Position numbers and translations under genes: made by a program. This document shows positions 27,679-36,052 of a stretch of 64,000 nt of DNA, piece after piece. This DNA is from JBAVOR01 sp049692255 (lineage in GTDB: Bacteria > Babelota > Babeliae > Babelales > JACPOV01): NCBI GenBank assembly GCA_049692255.1, contig JBAVOR010000006.1, forward strand, positions 1 through 64,000, given 5' to 3'. The stretch's first letter is position 1; every line of letters starts with the position of its first letter. The notes under the pieces are model-generated. The model did not search any database, was not told where the DNA came from, and saw nothing but the letters and a program-made list of their open reading frames with translations.

Positions 27679-28622
27679 AGCAACGCGTGCGCTTTTTCTT
27701 GACCAGAAACTATGCGGATAAGTATGTGTGTGAGTGGGAACTGCTGCCAATGACGCGTAACTTGCGGCTCAAGCGCACGTAACGTATTGATTCCTTCGGG
27801 TAATCTACCCAGCTTTTGTTCTATTGACTCTAAAGATTCCCCTGTGCCAATCAACTGCCCACACGCCTTGTTTTTACTCAGACCCCCAAATGCACTCAAT
27901 ACACTATCACCAATGCCTGCTAAACTATACACAGACTGTTCATCACCGTGATACTGGCGTATAAGATTTTTCAATTCGGCAAGTGCCCGTACAAACAGCA
28001 GAGCCTGTGCATTATCACCACAGCCTATACCTTGCAATGCGCCAATCAGAATAGCGATAACATTTTTATAAGCGCCAACAAGCTGTATACCATGTATATC
28101 CGTAGAGATATCAGCTACACAATACGTATTAGTCAACAGTGCCGCAACCTGCTGCGCAACCGCACTTTCATGCGCTGCAACTACAAAACCGGTCATCTGT
28201 TTATGCATGAGTTCACGCGCATAACTGGGGCCAGAAACAACTACCCCCGGCACGTCATCACCCCATACATCACGAATGATATCGAGCGGCAACAGTGCAG
28301 TGCCAATCTCAATTCCTTTGCTTAAATTGACTATGCTTTTGAGCCCCACTGGACGCACTGATGATAACACAGAACGCATATGCGCTACGGGAATAGCTTG
28401 AAATGCTATTGCTGCGCCTTGCAATGCTTCTGCTAATGATGCAGTTGCATGAATGGCGTTGGGTAATACGATATTTGGCATATACCGTGCATTATTGCGT
28501 GTTTGATTAATCATATCGGCAACTTCCGGTTCAAAACACCAAAGCCGAACGGAATGTCCATTCGTTGCTAACAAATGCGCAATGGCAGTACCCCACGCAC
28601 CAGCACCTAACACGGCAATCAT
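27663..28622 (-). CDS. gpsA: NAD(P)H-dependent glycerol-3-phosphate dehydrogenase
   Basis: It makes sn-glycerol 3-phosphate from dihydroxyacetone phosphate for phospholipid synthesis. The NAD-binding loop is GAGAWGTAIA (6-15). SKGIE near 100, SGPSYA near 130, GAYKNVIAI (catalytic lysine, near 188) and GIGD are all in place. The length of 319 is normal. It starts 2 bp after uppS ends, with GGTAGG as ribosome-binding site, and is the last gene of a three-gene operon. Confidence 0.94.
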   Translation of the reverse strand: MIAVLGAGAWGTAIAHLLATNGHSVRLWCFEPEVADMINQTRNNARYMPNIVLPNAIHATASLAEALQGAAIAFQAIPVAHMRSVLSSVRPVGLKSIVNLSKGIEIGTALLPLDIIRDVWGDDVPGVVVSGPSYARELMHKQMTGFVVAAHESAVAQQVAALLTNTYCVADISTDIHGIQLVGAYKNVIAILIGALQGIGCGDNAQALLFVRALAELKNLIRQYHGDEQSVYSLAGIGDSVLSAFGGLSKNKACGQLIGTGESLESIEQKLGRLPEGINTLRALEPQVTRHWQQFPLTHILIRIVSGQEKAHALLYSIK

Positions 28623-28624
28623 AG

Positions 28625-29347
28625 TTACCTACCAAAATTTCTTTTAACAGACATGAAATAGTTCACCGCTTCGAACAAATCGGTTTCTTGAATAGCAGGC
28701 CAAAACGTATCGGTAAAATAAAGCTCACTGTATGCTGCTTGGTACAACAAAAAGTTACTCAACCGCCGCACACCACCAGTACGAATAATAAGATCAGGAG
28801 CCGGCATGCCATTAGTCCATAACCGCTCATTGAATAGTGCATCAGTAATATCATTGGGCTCTATAACCCCTGCTTTTACTTGCTGTGCCAGGTGACGCAC
28901 GGTGCTGACGATCTCTTGACGCCCGCCGTAACAAAATAAAATTTGAACGTGCAATGCTTTGCCGTCTTTACTTGTTTCTTCTAATGTCTCTATTGCAGGC
29001 AATACGTGTGCTGGGAACTGTTGTCTGTCCCCCACAAAGGTCATACGCACACCAGATTTTACTAGGTCTTGCATGTACGACCGCGCTCCCTGCACCACTA
29101 AATCGAACAGATAGGCAAGCTCAGCGGCGGTACGATTAAAATTTTCTAAAGAGAATGCATACAGGGTAAGATATGATATATGCTGCTGCAAACAAAACTC
29201 AACCACCCTTTTTACCGCTTGCACCCCTGCCTTATGTCCTTCATACGATGGCTGACCATGCACCTTAGCGTAGCGACGATTGCCATCCATAATGCAGGCT
29301 AAATGTTTTATTGATACTTGCTCCACATGTTCCTTTTTGGCACCCAA
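28625..29347 (-). CDS. uppS: Undecaprenyl diphosphate synthase
   Basis: A cis-prenyltransferase making the C55 lipid carrier for the cell wall. The catalytic aspartate is D21 in IMDGNRRYAK. LTLYAFSLENFNR and DLIIRTGGVRRLSNFLLYQ with AYSELYF complete the signature. The length of 240 is normal. The start is uncertain: the frame opens with TTG at 29347, inside the upstream membrane gene, but GTG at 29326, preceded by AAGGA, is an alternative. It is co-transcribed with gpsA. Confidence 0.94.
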   Translation of the reverse strand: MGAKKEHVEQVSIKHLACIMDGNRRYAKVHGQPSYEGHKAGVQAVKRVVEFCLQQHISYLTLYAFSLENFNRTAAELAYLFDLVVQGARSYMQDLVKSGVRMTFVGDRQQFPAHVLPAIETLEETSKDGKALHVQILFCYGGRQEIVSTVRHLAQQVKAGVIEPNDITDALFNERLWTNGMPAPDLIIRTGGVRRLSNFLLYQAAYSELYFTDTFWPAIQETDLFEAVNYFMSVKRNFGR

Positions 29348-29973
29348 GATGTCGATAACATTTGTTTATGTGTTTTGCAAAAATGGTACCCCACAACAAA
29401 GAGGTAATGGATAAGAGTCATTGCAGCAGCAAGGGCAAGTCGTTCAAACGGTACTATTGGCATGAGCGCTCTATACAAATCAGGTGTAGTAGGCACGGTA
29501 TATAACCAGAGCACAGAACCGACCGCATGCATTACAAAAACGGTTGCTAATGAACGTGCAAATACCATATCCGTGGCTGTTAACGAGATAAGCACCGGAA
29601 TAACCCAATAAAGTGGATAGAACCATGCATCTGCGCCAACAGGGTGAATCACAAATAAAATCATGCAGGCTGCCATAAGCAAGAGAGTTACCCCACTGCG
29701 CCCAAACCCTTTACTAAAGTACCACGAGCCTACGAGGGTAGGCAGGTACATAAAACGGCTGCTCAATCCTAAAAAAAACAGTGCCGAATACGGCAGCAGT
29801 GCACTCGCAAGCATAAGTGGCACTAATGCCCAAACGCCGAACAAAGTAATAGCCGATGGCATCCCAAGAGAAAAAAGATTAAAAAAGCGTGGCTGAACTC
29901 CAAATGCCAGGGCGGCACTTATTAAAATCACGCTCACACACAAGGTAAAAACTGTTTTTTGTTGTTTTTGCAT
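29308..29973 (-). CDS. Polytopic membrane protein of unknown function
   Basis: I start at ATG 29973, which follows AAAGGAG by 5 nt; a second in-frame ATG lies at 29991. About six to seven hydrophobic helices fill most of the 221 residues. Its 3' end overlaps the first possible uppS codons by 40 bp. The position before uppS recalls CdsA, but I see none of the CdsA signature (S-x(3)-KR-x(4)-KD). No function assigned. Confidence 0.68.
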   Translation of the reverse strand: MQKQQKTVFTLCVSVILISAALAFGVQPRFFNLFSLGMPSAITLFGVWALVPLMLASALLPYSALFFLGLSSRFMYLPTLVGSWYFSKGFGRSGVTLLLMAACMILFVIHPVGADAWFYPLYWVIPVLISLTATDMVFARSLATVFVMHAVGSVLWLYTVPTTPDLYRALMPIVPFERLALAAAMTLIHYLFVVGYHFCKTHKQMLSTSWVPKRNMWSKYQ

Positions 29974-30108
29974 AACAACTCCTTTGCTCATACCAACTAA
30001 ATGGGTAACAAAAAATTAAGGGAATTCTTGAAATTTTCCCTTTTTGAAAGAATACACTAAAATGAAAAGATATTAAACTGATTTTGAGCGAAAAGAAGAA
30101 GATATGCA

Positions 30109-30726
30109 ATGCCTCCAAAAACAATAATATTTGATTTGCACGGCGTCATTGTCCACAAACAGTATCTCTCTATGGCCTGGCATCTCATTAAACATAGCTA
30201 TCGTGTCGACTTAGCCGTGCGCTTCATGCATCCTCAGTCTCTCAAAACTATTGCCCATTTATTACGCACCAGCCGAGTGCCTGAGCAATACTTTTATGAG
30301 TTAGTGCAGTTGCACCCGCAGCTTGACCCTTCATGGCCTTTGTTTATTGCATTCTTGAATGCACAAAAATCGAATGATGCGGTTATTGATATTATTAGAC
30401 GCTTAAAACAGGAAGGGCATCGACTTATTCTGTTTTCTAATATTGGCGAAAAAACATTTGCTATGTTTCGCACTCAATTTCCCCACATCGCGTCTTTATT
30501 TGATCATCATATAACTGCGCTTGCGCATGATCTGTGGATTCAAAAACCAGACGTACGTGCTTTTAATAAATGTGTGCAACAGCTGCACCTTGATCCAGCT
30601 GAATGCATTTTTATTGATAATCGGGAAGAAAATATTATTGCGGGCAATGCGGTAGGTTTTAGTTCTATTTGCTATCACAATGCCCAACAGTTAGAACATG
30701 AATTAAAAATAAGGAGTTGTTTATGA
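30109..30726 (+). CDS. HAD-superfamily phosphatase, YihX-like
   Basis: This is a HAD hydrolase of 205 residues. Motif I is FDLHGVIV (nucleophile D9), with His at the usual second-acid position, comparable to YihX-type FDLGNVIV proteins. Motif II is LFSNIGE. Motif III is the lysine in QKPD. Motif IV is FIDNREENI. A cap of helices lies after motif I. The likely substrate is a small phosphorylated metabolite such as a sugar phosphate. The stop overlaps the next start by 4 bp. Confidence 0.82.
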   Translation: MPPKTIIFDLHGVIVHKQYLSMAWHLIKHSYRVDLAVRFMHPQSLKTIAHLLRTSRVPEQYFYELVQLHPQLDPSWPLFIAFLNAQKSNDAVIDIIRRLKQEGHRLILFSNIGEKTFAMFRTQFPHIASLFDHHITALAHDLWIQKPDVRAFNKCVQQLHLDPAECIFIDNREENIIAGNAVGFSSICYHNAQQLEHELKIRSCL

Positions 30727-30926
30727 GCGTTCATCAGAAATATGAATATACATTCATACGAATAAAAGTTGACTGGCTTAATAGACCTAAACAAGATATT
30801 AATCAAATTATTAAAGAACAGGGACACGAAGGTTGGCGATTTGTGCAAATATACCCCATGCCAATGACTCATGGCGCTCTAAACTATGTTACGTATTATG
30901 AATTGGTTTTCGAGAAACCAATTTAA
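30723..30926 (+). CDS. Small DUF4177-like protein
   Basis: The start at 30723 follows AGGAGT by 5 nt and overlaps the HAD stop (ATGA). The 67 residues fit the DUF4177 pattern: a beta-strand (YEYTFIRIKV), a helix, then GHEGWRFVQIYP, and a final strand (TYYELVFEKP). Members are small cytoplasmic proteins of unknown role. Coupled translation ties it to the phosphatase. Confidence 0.65.
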   Translation: MSVHQKYEYTFIRIKVDWLNRPKQDINQIIKEQGHEGWRFVQIYPMPMTHGALNYVTYYELVFEKPI

Positions 30927-30934
30927 CTCCATCA

Positions 30935-31648
30935 CTATTTTAAATTATTGCCATGCACCGTCAGATTACACAGTTCACAACGCTCTGCAATCCAAAAGAA
31001 TGCTTCATCAATATCATCGGTAATACGAAAAATCTGCATATCTGTTGCTTTAATTAACCCCGCCGCATATACCGATTGTGAAAACCAATCCATTAAAGGC
31101 TGCCAATAAGCTTTTGAAATAAGAATCAGAGGAATGCCAGGCATACGGCGCAACTGCATCATCATTGCTACTTCGGCTAACTCATCGAGCGTGCCAAAAC
31201 CCCCGGGAAATACCGCAAAAGCTATCGAAAAATTCATCATTAACCATTTGCGCGTAAGAAAATGATCAACAACAATAACTTGATCAAGGCATTGATTTTC
31301 GAGAATTTCTTTCGTTTGTTCTAAGCCGGCTACTGTAATGCCCAACGTTTTTGCCGATACATGATTTGATTTCTCTTCGTCGGTCACCCCACAACTTGCT
31401 GCGTACATAATACCAGGCCCTCCACCAGTAATTACCGAAATACCTGCCTGTGCCAATTTATGAGACAACACATGTGCTTGCCGTGCATAATAGCTATTAG
31501 CAGACACGTGGGTGCCACCAAATACCGTTGCCCGTGGTTCTGGCAATCGTGAAATACTCCACACGCCCCGTATAAGTTGCGTATTAATCGAAACAATATT
31601 TTTTAATAGAAATCCGTAATTACGGACTATTGAATATCTCATCTCCAT
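30935..31648 (-). CDS. LOG-family Rossmann-fold protein
   Basis: The motifs GGGPGIM (residues ~73-79) and PGGFGTLDEL (~147-156) are the signature of LOG/YgdH-type nucleotide 5'-monophosphate phosphoribohydrolases. These release a base from a nucleoside monophosphate. RK upstream of the second motif (TRKWLMMN) is also typical. The length of 237 is normal for the longer bacterial branch. ATG 31642 is a close alternative start because it is better spaced from AGGGGG. Confidence 0.85.
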   Translation of the reverse strand: MEMRYSIVRNYGFLLKNIVSINTQLIRGVWSISRLPEPRATVFGGTHVSANSYYARQAHVLSHKLAQAGISVITGGGPGIMYAASCGVTDEEKSNHVSAKTLGITVAGLEQTKEILENQCLDQVIVVDHFLTRKWLMMNFSIAFAVFPGGFGTLDELAEVAMMMQLRRMPGIPLILISKAYWQPLMDWFSQSVYAAGLIKATDMQIFRITDDIDEAFFWIAERCELCNLTVHGNNLK

Positions 31649-31817
31649 TTCCCCCTTCTGAGATATACTATAGCGATACGCTCATTAAAAAAGCAATAGC
31701 TTGTGCGTGAGATATACCAATTACCCATATTTAACTACAAAAAAGTTGCGCCATGGGTACATTGAGGAGTATATATAAAATGATGAGTACGAAACGAAAA
31801 AAAGGATATCGTACGGA

Positions 31818-33128
31818 ATGCAGATAAAAAAGATCACTCATAAGATATTCAGTTGCATCACTATCATTACTTGTGCCACTGTCTATTGTGCCCCATCCAT
31901 CGCATCAGAATCTGACAATAACACATTCTATGCAACTATTTTTATTCATGGCATCGTCAGCATAAAACCACACTTAACGCTCCCTAACATTGTTAAATTT
32001 ATGCGAGACAAAATTGCACATACTCATTACGCACGCACCGTAGAAATATTGCGCCACGACCTCTTTTTTTATCAGCAACAAGCGGTAGGGGATATGGGAT
32101 TGCATAAGATAGATACCTGCTTTTCTCCCAATGATGTAGCGCCACTCTTTGCACATTTATGCTCTGCTATTGCAACTCATGCTGGCGATACACGTAATTG
32201 GCACTATTATACCTTCGGTTGGTCGGGGCTACTAAGCCCGCGCATGCGCTACTTAGAAGCAGCAATTTTATATCAAGATCTATTGACCACATTTCTTCCT
32301 ATGTTAAAAGAAAAAAAGTTATTCCTCCGCATCATTGCATACAGTCACGGGGGCAACGTTGCACTCAAGCTTGCCGATATTTTTGCCAAAGAAACTAAAG
32401 CCGAACATCAACAGTTACGCATCAATGAACTAGCACTCGTCGGTATACCTGTTTTGCCCGAAACCGATTATCTAATTGCAAGCCCTTTATTTGAAACGGT
32501 ATACCATTTTTATTCGTACGGTGATCGCGTGCAGCGCATGGATTGCTTCTCACTCAACCGCATGTTTTCTAATCGGATATTTAAAAGTCGTTCTAGTTTT
32601 GAGCTTCCTCAAAAACTCAAACAAGTACACTTGAGTATTAAAAAAGTAGCAAAGAACCGTGTACCACCCATCACTTCGTTGGCAGATAAAGAATGTGCCG
32701 CACTCTGTCGGCGTTTATTATTGCGCACCGCTGACCCAGGCCATTCTGAGCTATGGTCATTTGGCTGGATCCCTTCCAGTTATCGCATTGATTCGCCCAT
32801 TTACCCATTGCCTGGAGCGGTGTTTATTCCCTATCTCATCGCCCTATTGCAACAGCAGATGGACCAAGCACCACATGTATTAACAGAACTGCATCCGGGT
32901 TACGGTTGCGTACAGTTGTACGATTATCGCGGCAAAAAAGGCTCGTTACACGACTTCTTACCTCCGGGCAAAATGGATCAATATCGTGCCCTTGCCCTGC
33001 AACAAAAACCAGCAAATTTTACCAAACATGAATATAACAAACGGGTGCTGAAAGCTAAGCAAACTGCCCGCGCCGAATGGCGCGCAGAGCGCAATATTCG
33101 CTGGTTTGGGTCAGGCAAAAAAACTTAA
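31818..33128 (+). CDS. Secreted alpha/beta-hydrolase-like protein
   Basis: A signal peptide (residues 1-~28, ending SIAS) precedes a ~400-residue domain. FIHGI near residue 43 fits the oxyanion-hole HG motif. AYSHGGNVALKLAD near 178 matches the nucleophile elbow G/Y-x-S-x-G with Ser as nucleophile. SYGDRVQRMD near 235 could carry the catalytic acid. A conserved GHSELW segment near 312 could carry the histidine. An esterase or lipase acting outside the cytoplasm is likely. The basic tail (KRVLKAKQTARAEWR) is unusual. Substrate unknown. Confidence 0.7.
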   Translation: MQIKKITHKIFSCITIITCATVYCAPSIASESDNNTFYATIFIHGIVSIKPHLTLPNIVKFMRDKIAHTHYARTVEILRHDLFFYQQQAVGDMGLHKIDTCFSPNDVAPLFAHLCSAIATHAGDTRNWHYYTFGWSGLLSPRMRYLEAAILYQDLLTTFLPMLKEKKLFLRIIAYSHGGNVALKLADIFAKETKAEHQQLRINELALVGIPVLPETDYLIASPLFETVYHFYSYGDRVQRMDCFSLNRMFSNRIFKSRSSFELPQKLKQVHLSIKKVAKNRVPPITSLADKECAALCRRLLLRTADPGHSELWSFGWIPSSYRIDSPIYPLPGAVFIPYLIALLQQQMDQAPHVLTELHPGYGCVQLYDYRGKKGSLHDFLPPGKMDQYRALALQQKPANFTKHEYNKRVLKAKQTARAEWRAERNIRWFGSGKKT

Positions 33129-33230
33129 AATGAGCAGCCTGAATAAATGCGATTTGCAGCCTTGACTTATTTTTATATTCATTGCATATTAGATATTAAA
33201 TTCAATCTCGTGCTACCAATACAGGGTATT

Positions 33231-33608
33231 ATGAAAAAAATTATCGCGCTACTTCTTCTTACGGTTATTACTCACAACAAGGGATTATTGCACGCTAGCG
33301 AAATAAAAGCGCACGATAATAATGGCAATGATATTGGATCTATTAAGTTTGGGCGTTGCAAAATTGAAGAATTATATGTAGCACCAGGAATGCGCCAACG
33401 GGGGATAGGCTCTATGCTTTTTCACCAAGCAATATATACCATGAGTCACTGCGAAAAAATTCAATGGTATTCTTTTACTTCTGCAATCGATTTCTATGTC
33501 AAACAAGGCGCAACGCTTGAAAATAATAACCTCATGAGCATTACCCCAGCAAAAGCACAGGCAAATAGAAGTGCTAAGCCAAAGTATGTCATTTCTACCA
33601 CAGAATAG
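33231..33608 (+). CDS. Exported GNAT-like acetyltransferase
   Basis: I start at ATG 33231, which follows AGGG and gives a signal peptide (MKKIIALLLLTVITHNKGLLHA). The mature ~100 residues hold GNAT motif A: IEELYVAPGMRQRGIGSML, with the acetyl-CoA loop R-Q-R-G-I-G. A following strand and DFYVKQGA match the usual end of the fold. The N-terminal strands are short, so this is a minimal GNAT domain. An acetyltransferase carrying a Sec signal is rare, since acetyl-CoA is cytoplasmic. Delivery into a host cell is an inference. Confidence 0.65.
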   Translation: MKKIIALLLLTVITHNKGLLHASEIKAHDNNGNDIGSIKFGRCKIEELYVAPGMRQRGIGSMLFHQAIYTMSHCEKIQWYSFTSAIDFYVKQGATLENNNLMSITPAKAQANRSAKPKYVISTTE

Positions 33609-33635
33609 AAATTCTAGCACCCCCAATACTTCGTG

Positions 33636-34460
33636 TTACTTGCTTATAATTTCCACTTTGGGTTCATACTGCGCCACCACATCAAGTACACAACCTGTTA
33701 ATATAAATGAAAAGTGTTTCCATTTATGATCGTTCATTCGATCGGTCGAGTTATGGAACAACCAATAGACATATTGAGAGTTATTTACTTTGAAAAATGC
33801 CCAATTATATGATGCACCACCATATTTATTATTGAGGGTGTATAATAATTTATCCTTACACTGCATATTTCCCCTCCTATAGGAATCAACTGAATTTGCA
33901 AAACTCACTTTAGCTTTCGCATTTGTTTCTCTATGCAAAAGAACAATGTTCAATTCTTCTTCTCTCTCTTCAATACTCCCTAGAGAATATTTTTGCTCCA
34001 ATCTTTCTATTGGTTCCCATTTAACCCACTGCTCTGACGTAGGGACTTCATCTGTTTGATAAGGTATAAGCTCTACTGTAGGGGCAGAGAAAGCAATAAC
34101 ATCAATGACATGATTTGAACAGATAAAAGAAAAGTGCTTTAAATTTCTACCCTCAGCTAGACCATACGATTGCTCAAATAACCATTTAACATAATCAGAG
34201 TTATCAACTTCAAAAAAAGTCCAGCCGTGAAAATGCTCGCCATATTTTTCGACAAGATCACAAATTAACTTATATCTATACGTTTCATCTGCATTTCGAT
34301 ATGCTTCGGTCCAGTGTTCAAACACGACAAGCACTCGCGATTTTGAATCTTCATCCGATAGCATAATCCTAAAACATTTATCGCTATCTTCGAGCAAATC
34401 TAAATCATATTTTTTTGCTAACCCTTGTATCGGTTCCCATCTACTCCATTGTTCTTGCAT
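33636..34460 (-). CDS. Tandem-duplicated putative immunity protein
   Basis: The 274 residues consist of two copies of a ~130-residue domain (residues ~2-130 and ~142-272). Both contain W-x-(R/K)-WEPI at the start, then LxxKY, a central K(L/D)KLxxxLxxKYG-like helix, and a W-x-FF-x-V-x-NS-x-YV-x-WLF segment. Both end with KHFSFI followed by VxDV(I/V)A. There is no signal peptide, so it stays in the cytoplasm. It lies 24 bp downstream of the Hint/toxin-like gene on the same strand, the usual place for an immunity gene. No known immunity family is recognised; the role is an inference from context. Confidence 0.65.
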   Translation of the reverse strand: MQEQWSRWEPIQGLAKKYDLDLLEDSDKCFRIMLSDEDSKSRVLVVFEHWTEAYRNADETYRYKLICDLVEKYGEHFHGWTFFEVDNSDYVKWLFEQSYGLAEGRNLKHFSFICSNHVIDVIAFSAPTVELIPYQTDEVPTSEQWVKWEPIERLEQKYSLGSIEEREEELNIVLLHRETNAKAKVSFANSVDSYRRGNMQCKDKLLYTLNNKYGGASYNWAFFKVNNSQYVYWLFHNSTDRMNDHKWKHFSFILTGCVLDVVAQYEPKVEIISK

Positions 34461-34484
34461 CTTCTCGCTCCTATCACTTTAATT

Positions 34485-35558
34485 TCAATAGTATCTAATT
34501 TTTATTGATTTTCTTTTAGGATTTTGGATTTCAAGCGTTGGTAATTTATCTTGGCTACTATCATTTCTCACATTTATCATTCTACCATCTGGCAACTGGC
34601 CAACCTTTTTTTTAATTTTATCATTAGAAAGATCTTTAACATTTCGTAATCCTAAACTTTCAAAATCTTTGACAGCTTCACCAAACCCACCCGGTTTTTT
34701 ATAAATATCAGCAAATCTTTTTTCTTCTATAAGCCCTGCTTCTTTTTGTAAATCCTCAACTGTCTTTTTTGGCTTTTCTTCTGGTACTTGCTGCGGTTGC
34801 GATGGCAATTCGACTGGTGGCTGTTCAATTTCAGTTTGATCAAAGTAGTGAGCTAAAGCATTACTATTAAAAAGAAGATTGTACTGTGGAATTTTGTCTG
34901 AAAAACATTTGACTGCTACGCCGATAAGGCCACCTGCAACCACGCCACCCAACACGCTGATTGGTCCAAAGCATCCGCCAGCTGCCCCACCTGCTGCAGC
35001 CCCGGCACCAAAAGATGTGCCAATTCCTATGTTAAAAAAGAGAGGAAACAGCATGTTATGAGTACAAATATCATGCTCGCCAACGAAATAGACGTGTGTT
35101 TTTTTTACCTGAATGGCATAGACAGGTAATGGCTCTTTAATCAGTCGAATATGAGCAATTGGGTTGCCTGCGTGCAGCAGCGTGAGTAAGCTGTCCCCCT
35201 TTTTTAATTGATAGGCGGGTACCCACTTACGCAATGCAGGCACATAAAATTCTTGCGTTGGCGTACAACAGATATCAGCAGTTTCATGCGCATCAAATCC
35301 AAAGCGGACATACCAGTTCGTTTCACTTTGACCAGCAGCCGTAACTGCATGCTTTTTATTTGAACGTGCATGCAAAGCACGGCTCAGTACGGTACAGTTT
35401 TTTTTGACTGCTTTCTGGCAAAGTTGTTTGATTGGTACTCTTGCATCAGACGATGTGCGCACTAACGTTGACGCGCCAAAGCCATGGCCAACTATCGGTA
35501 CTTGAGAAAAGAATAATGGCCAGATAAAAAGCAGTAATAGAAAGTGGTGTATTTTCAT
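34485..35558 (-). CDS. Hint-containing polymorphic-toxin-like secreted protein
   Basis: The order of parts is: signal peptide (residues ~1-20), a Hint-like domain (~25-170), a Gly/Ala-rich hydrophobic stretch (~175-215), a Pro/Gln/Glu/Lys linker (~235-260) and a C-terminal domain of ~95 residues. The Hint part has FGASTLVRT, FYVPALRKWVPAYQLKKGD and VYFVGEHDICTHN. The first-position Cys and the His of the TxxH block seem replaced, so self-cleavage may be lost. The C-terminal domain ends with LPDGRMINVRNDSS and PTLEIQ before a basic IKIRYY tail, a pattern I recall from toxin C-termini of Hint/RHS proteins. I cannot name its family. A nuclease-type toxin is a guess. Confidence 0.7.
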   Translation of the reverse strand: MKIHHFLLLLFIWPLFFSQVPIVGHGFGASTLVRTSSDARVPIKQLCQKAVKKNCTVLSRALHARSNKKHAVTAAGQSETNWYVRFGFDAHETADICCTPTQEFYVPALRKWVPAYQLKKGDSLLTLLHAGNPIAHIRLIKEPLPVYAIQVKKTHVYFVGEHDICTHNMLFPLFFNIGIGTSFGAGAAAGGAAGGCFGPISVLGGVVAGGLIGVAVKCFSDKIPQYNLLFNSNALAHYFDQTEIEQPPVELPSQPQQVPEEKPKKTVEDLQKEAGLIEEKRFADIYKKPGGFGEAVKDFESLGLRNVKDLSNDKIKKKVGQLPDGRMINVRNDSSQDKLPTLEIQNPKRKSIKIRYY

Positions 35559-35588
35559 AACACTCCCCCAAAGTAGTCCTTACCCTTT

Positions 35589-35604
35589 ACAGTATTTTTA
35601 CTGT
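35589..35604. promoter_or_regulatory. Small hairpin upstream of the toxin-like gene
   Basis: ACAGTA and TACTGT form a perfect 6-bp inverted repeat around TTTT, 31 bp upstream of the toxin-like start codon. It could be an operator. There is no other support. Confidence 0.25.
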
Positions 35605-35610
35605 ACCTGC

Positions 35611-35705
35611 GATCCAGTAAACAATGCCAGATTTCATATAAATCGCCAAAAATCATTTGTTGCGCATGCAACTGTATCGCTTGGGCAAAGAGGAGAATAA
35701 TCTAC
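35611..35705 (-). pseudogene. Decayed copy of the ksgA 3' end
   Basis: Read on the minus strand this gives HAQQMIFGDLYEIWHCL, which matches the KsgA C-terminus encoded at 41259-41330 (RAQQMSFGDLYEIWHCL). At DNA level 35621-35690 matches the ksgA end at about 55 of 70 positions without gaps. Upstream, VDYSPL corresponds to YDYSRL but is in another frame, so there is an indel. No longer open frame exists. It is a gene fragment 5.6 kb from the intact gene, in the same orientation. Confidence 0.82.
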
Positions 35706-35786
35706 TTTGGGTAGATAAACGTTTGTACAAAAAAGTATGTGCACCAGTTTTTTTTAACAATAGTGCACGTACCAGTACGTTTTGGC

Positions 35787-35990
35787 TTACTGTGTTAATT
35801 TCTTATACAGCATGCTCTGTTCATGTTGTGTTTTAAGATCATCAAGGATAGCCTCTATCGCTTTTTCAACGATAAGCGTTTTAGTCACACGCTGTTTACC
35901 TTTAAATAAACGGCGTAACTGTATCCATGCATCATCAAGTGAGTCTATGGTTGCACTGGTGAGATTGAATGTTGATTTTTCTTTGATCAT
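35787..35990 (-). CDS. Small ribbon-helix-helix-like protein
   Basis: The 67 residues fit an RHH layout: a short strand (STFNLTS), a helix (DDAWIQLRRLFKG) and a second helix after VTKTLIVEKAIEAILDDLK. Such proteins are DNA-binding repressors or antitoxins. It is transcribed toward the toxin-like gene 229 bp away. A GAGCGAGA stretch stands before the ATG. Regulation of the toxin locus is possible but not shown. Confidence 0.5.
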   Translation of the reverse strand: MIKEKSTFNLTSATIDSLDDAWIQLRRLFKGKQRVTKTLIVEKAIEAILDDLKTQHEQSMLYKKLTQ

Positions 35991-36052
35991 AGGAGTTCTC
36001 GCTCTTTTTGTTTGAGTATTACGATCTTTTGTTTAATCCTATCATTTGAGAG

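Noticed and set aside
30018..30045. Hairpin AAGGGAA/TTCCCTT followed by T residues
   Set aside because: It lies between two divergent genes, where no transcript needs to end; the loop is long and the stem AT-rich.
31659..31717. Direct repeat TGAGATATAC, two copies 49 bp apart
   Set aside because: Only 10 bp, AT-rich and without further structure; may be chance or part of a promoter region.
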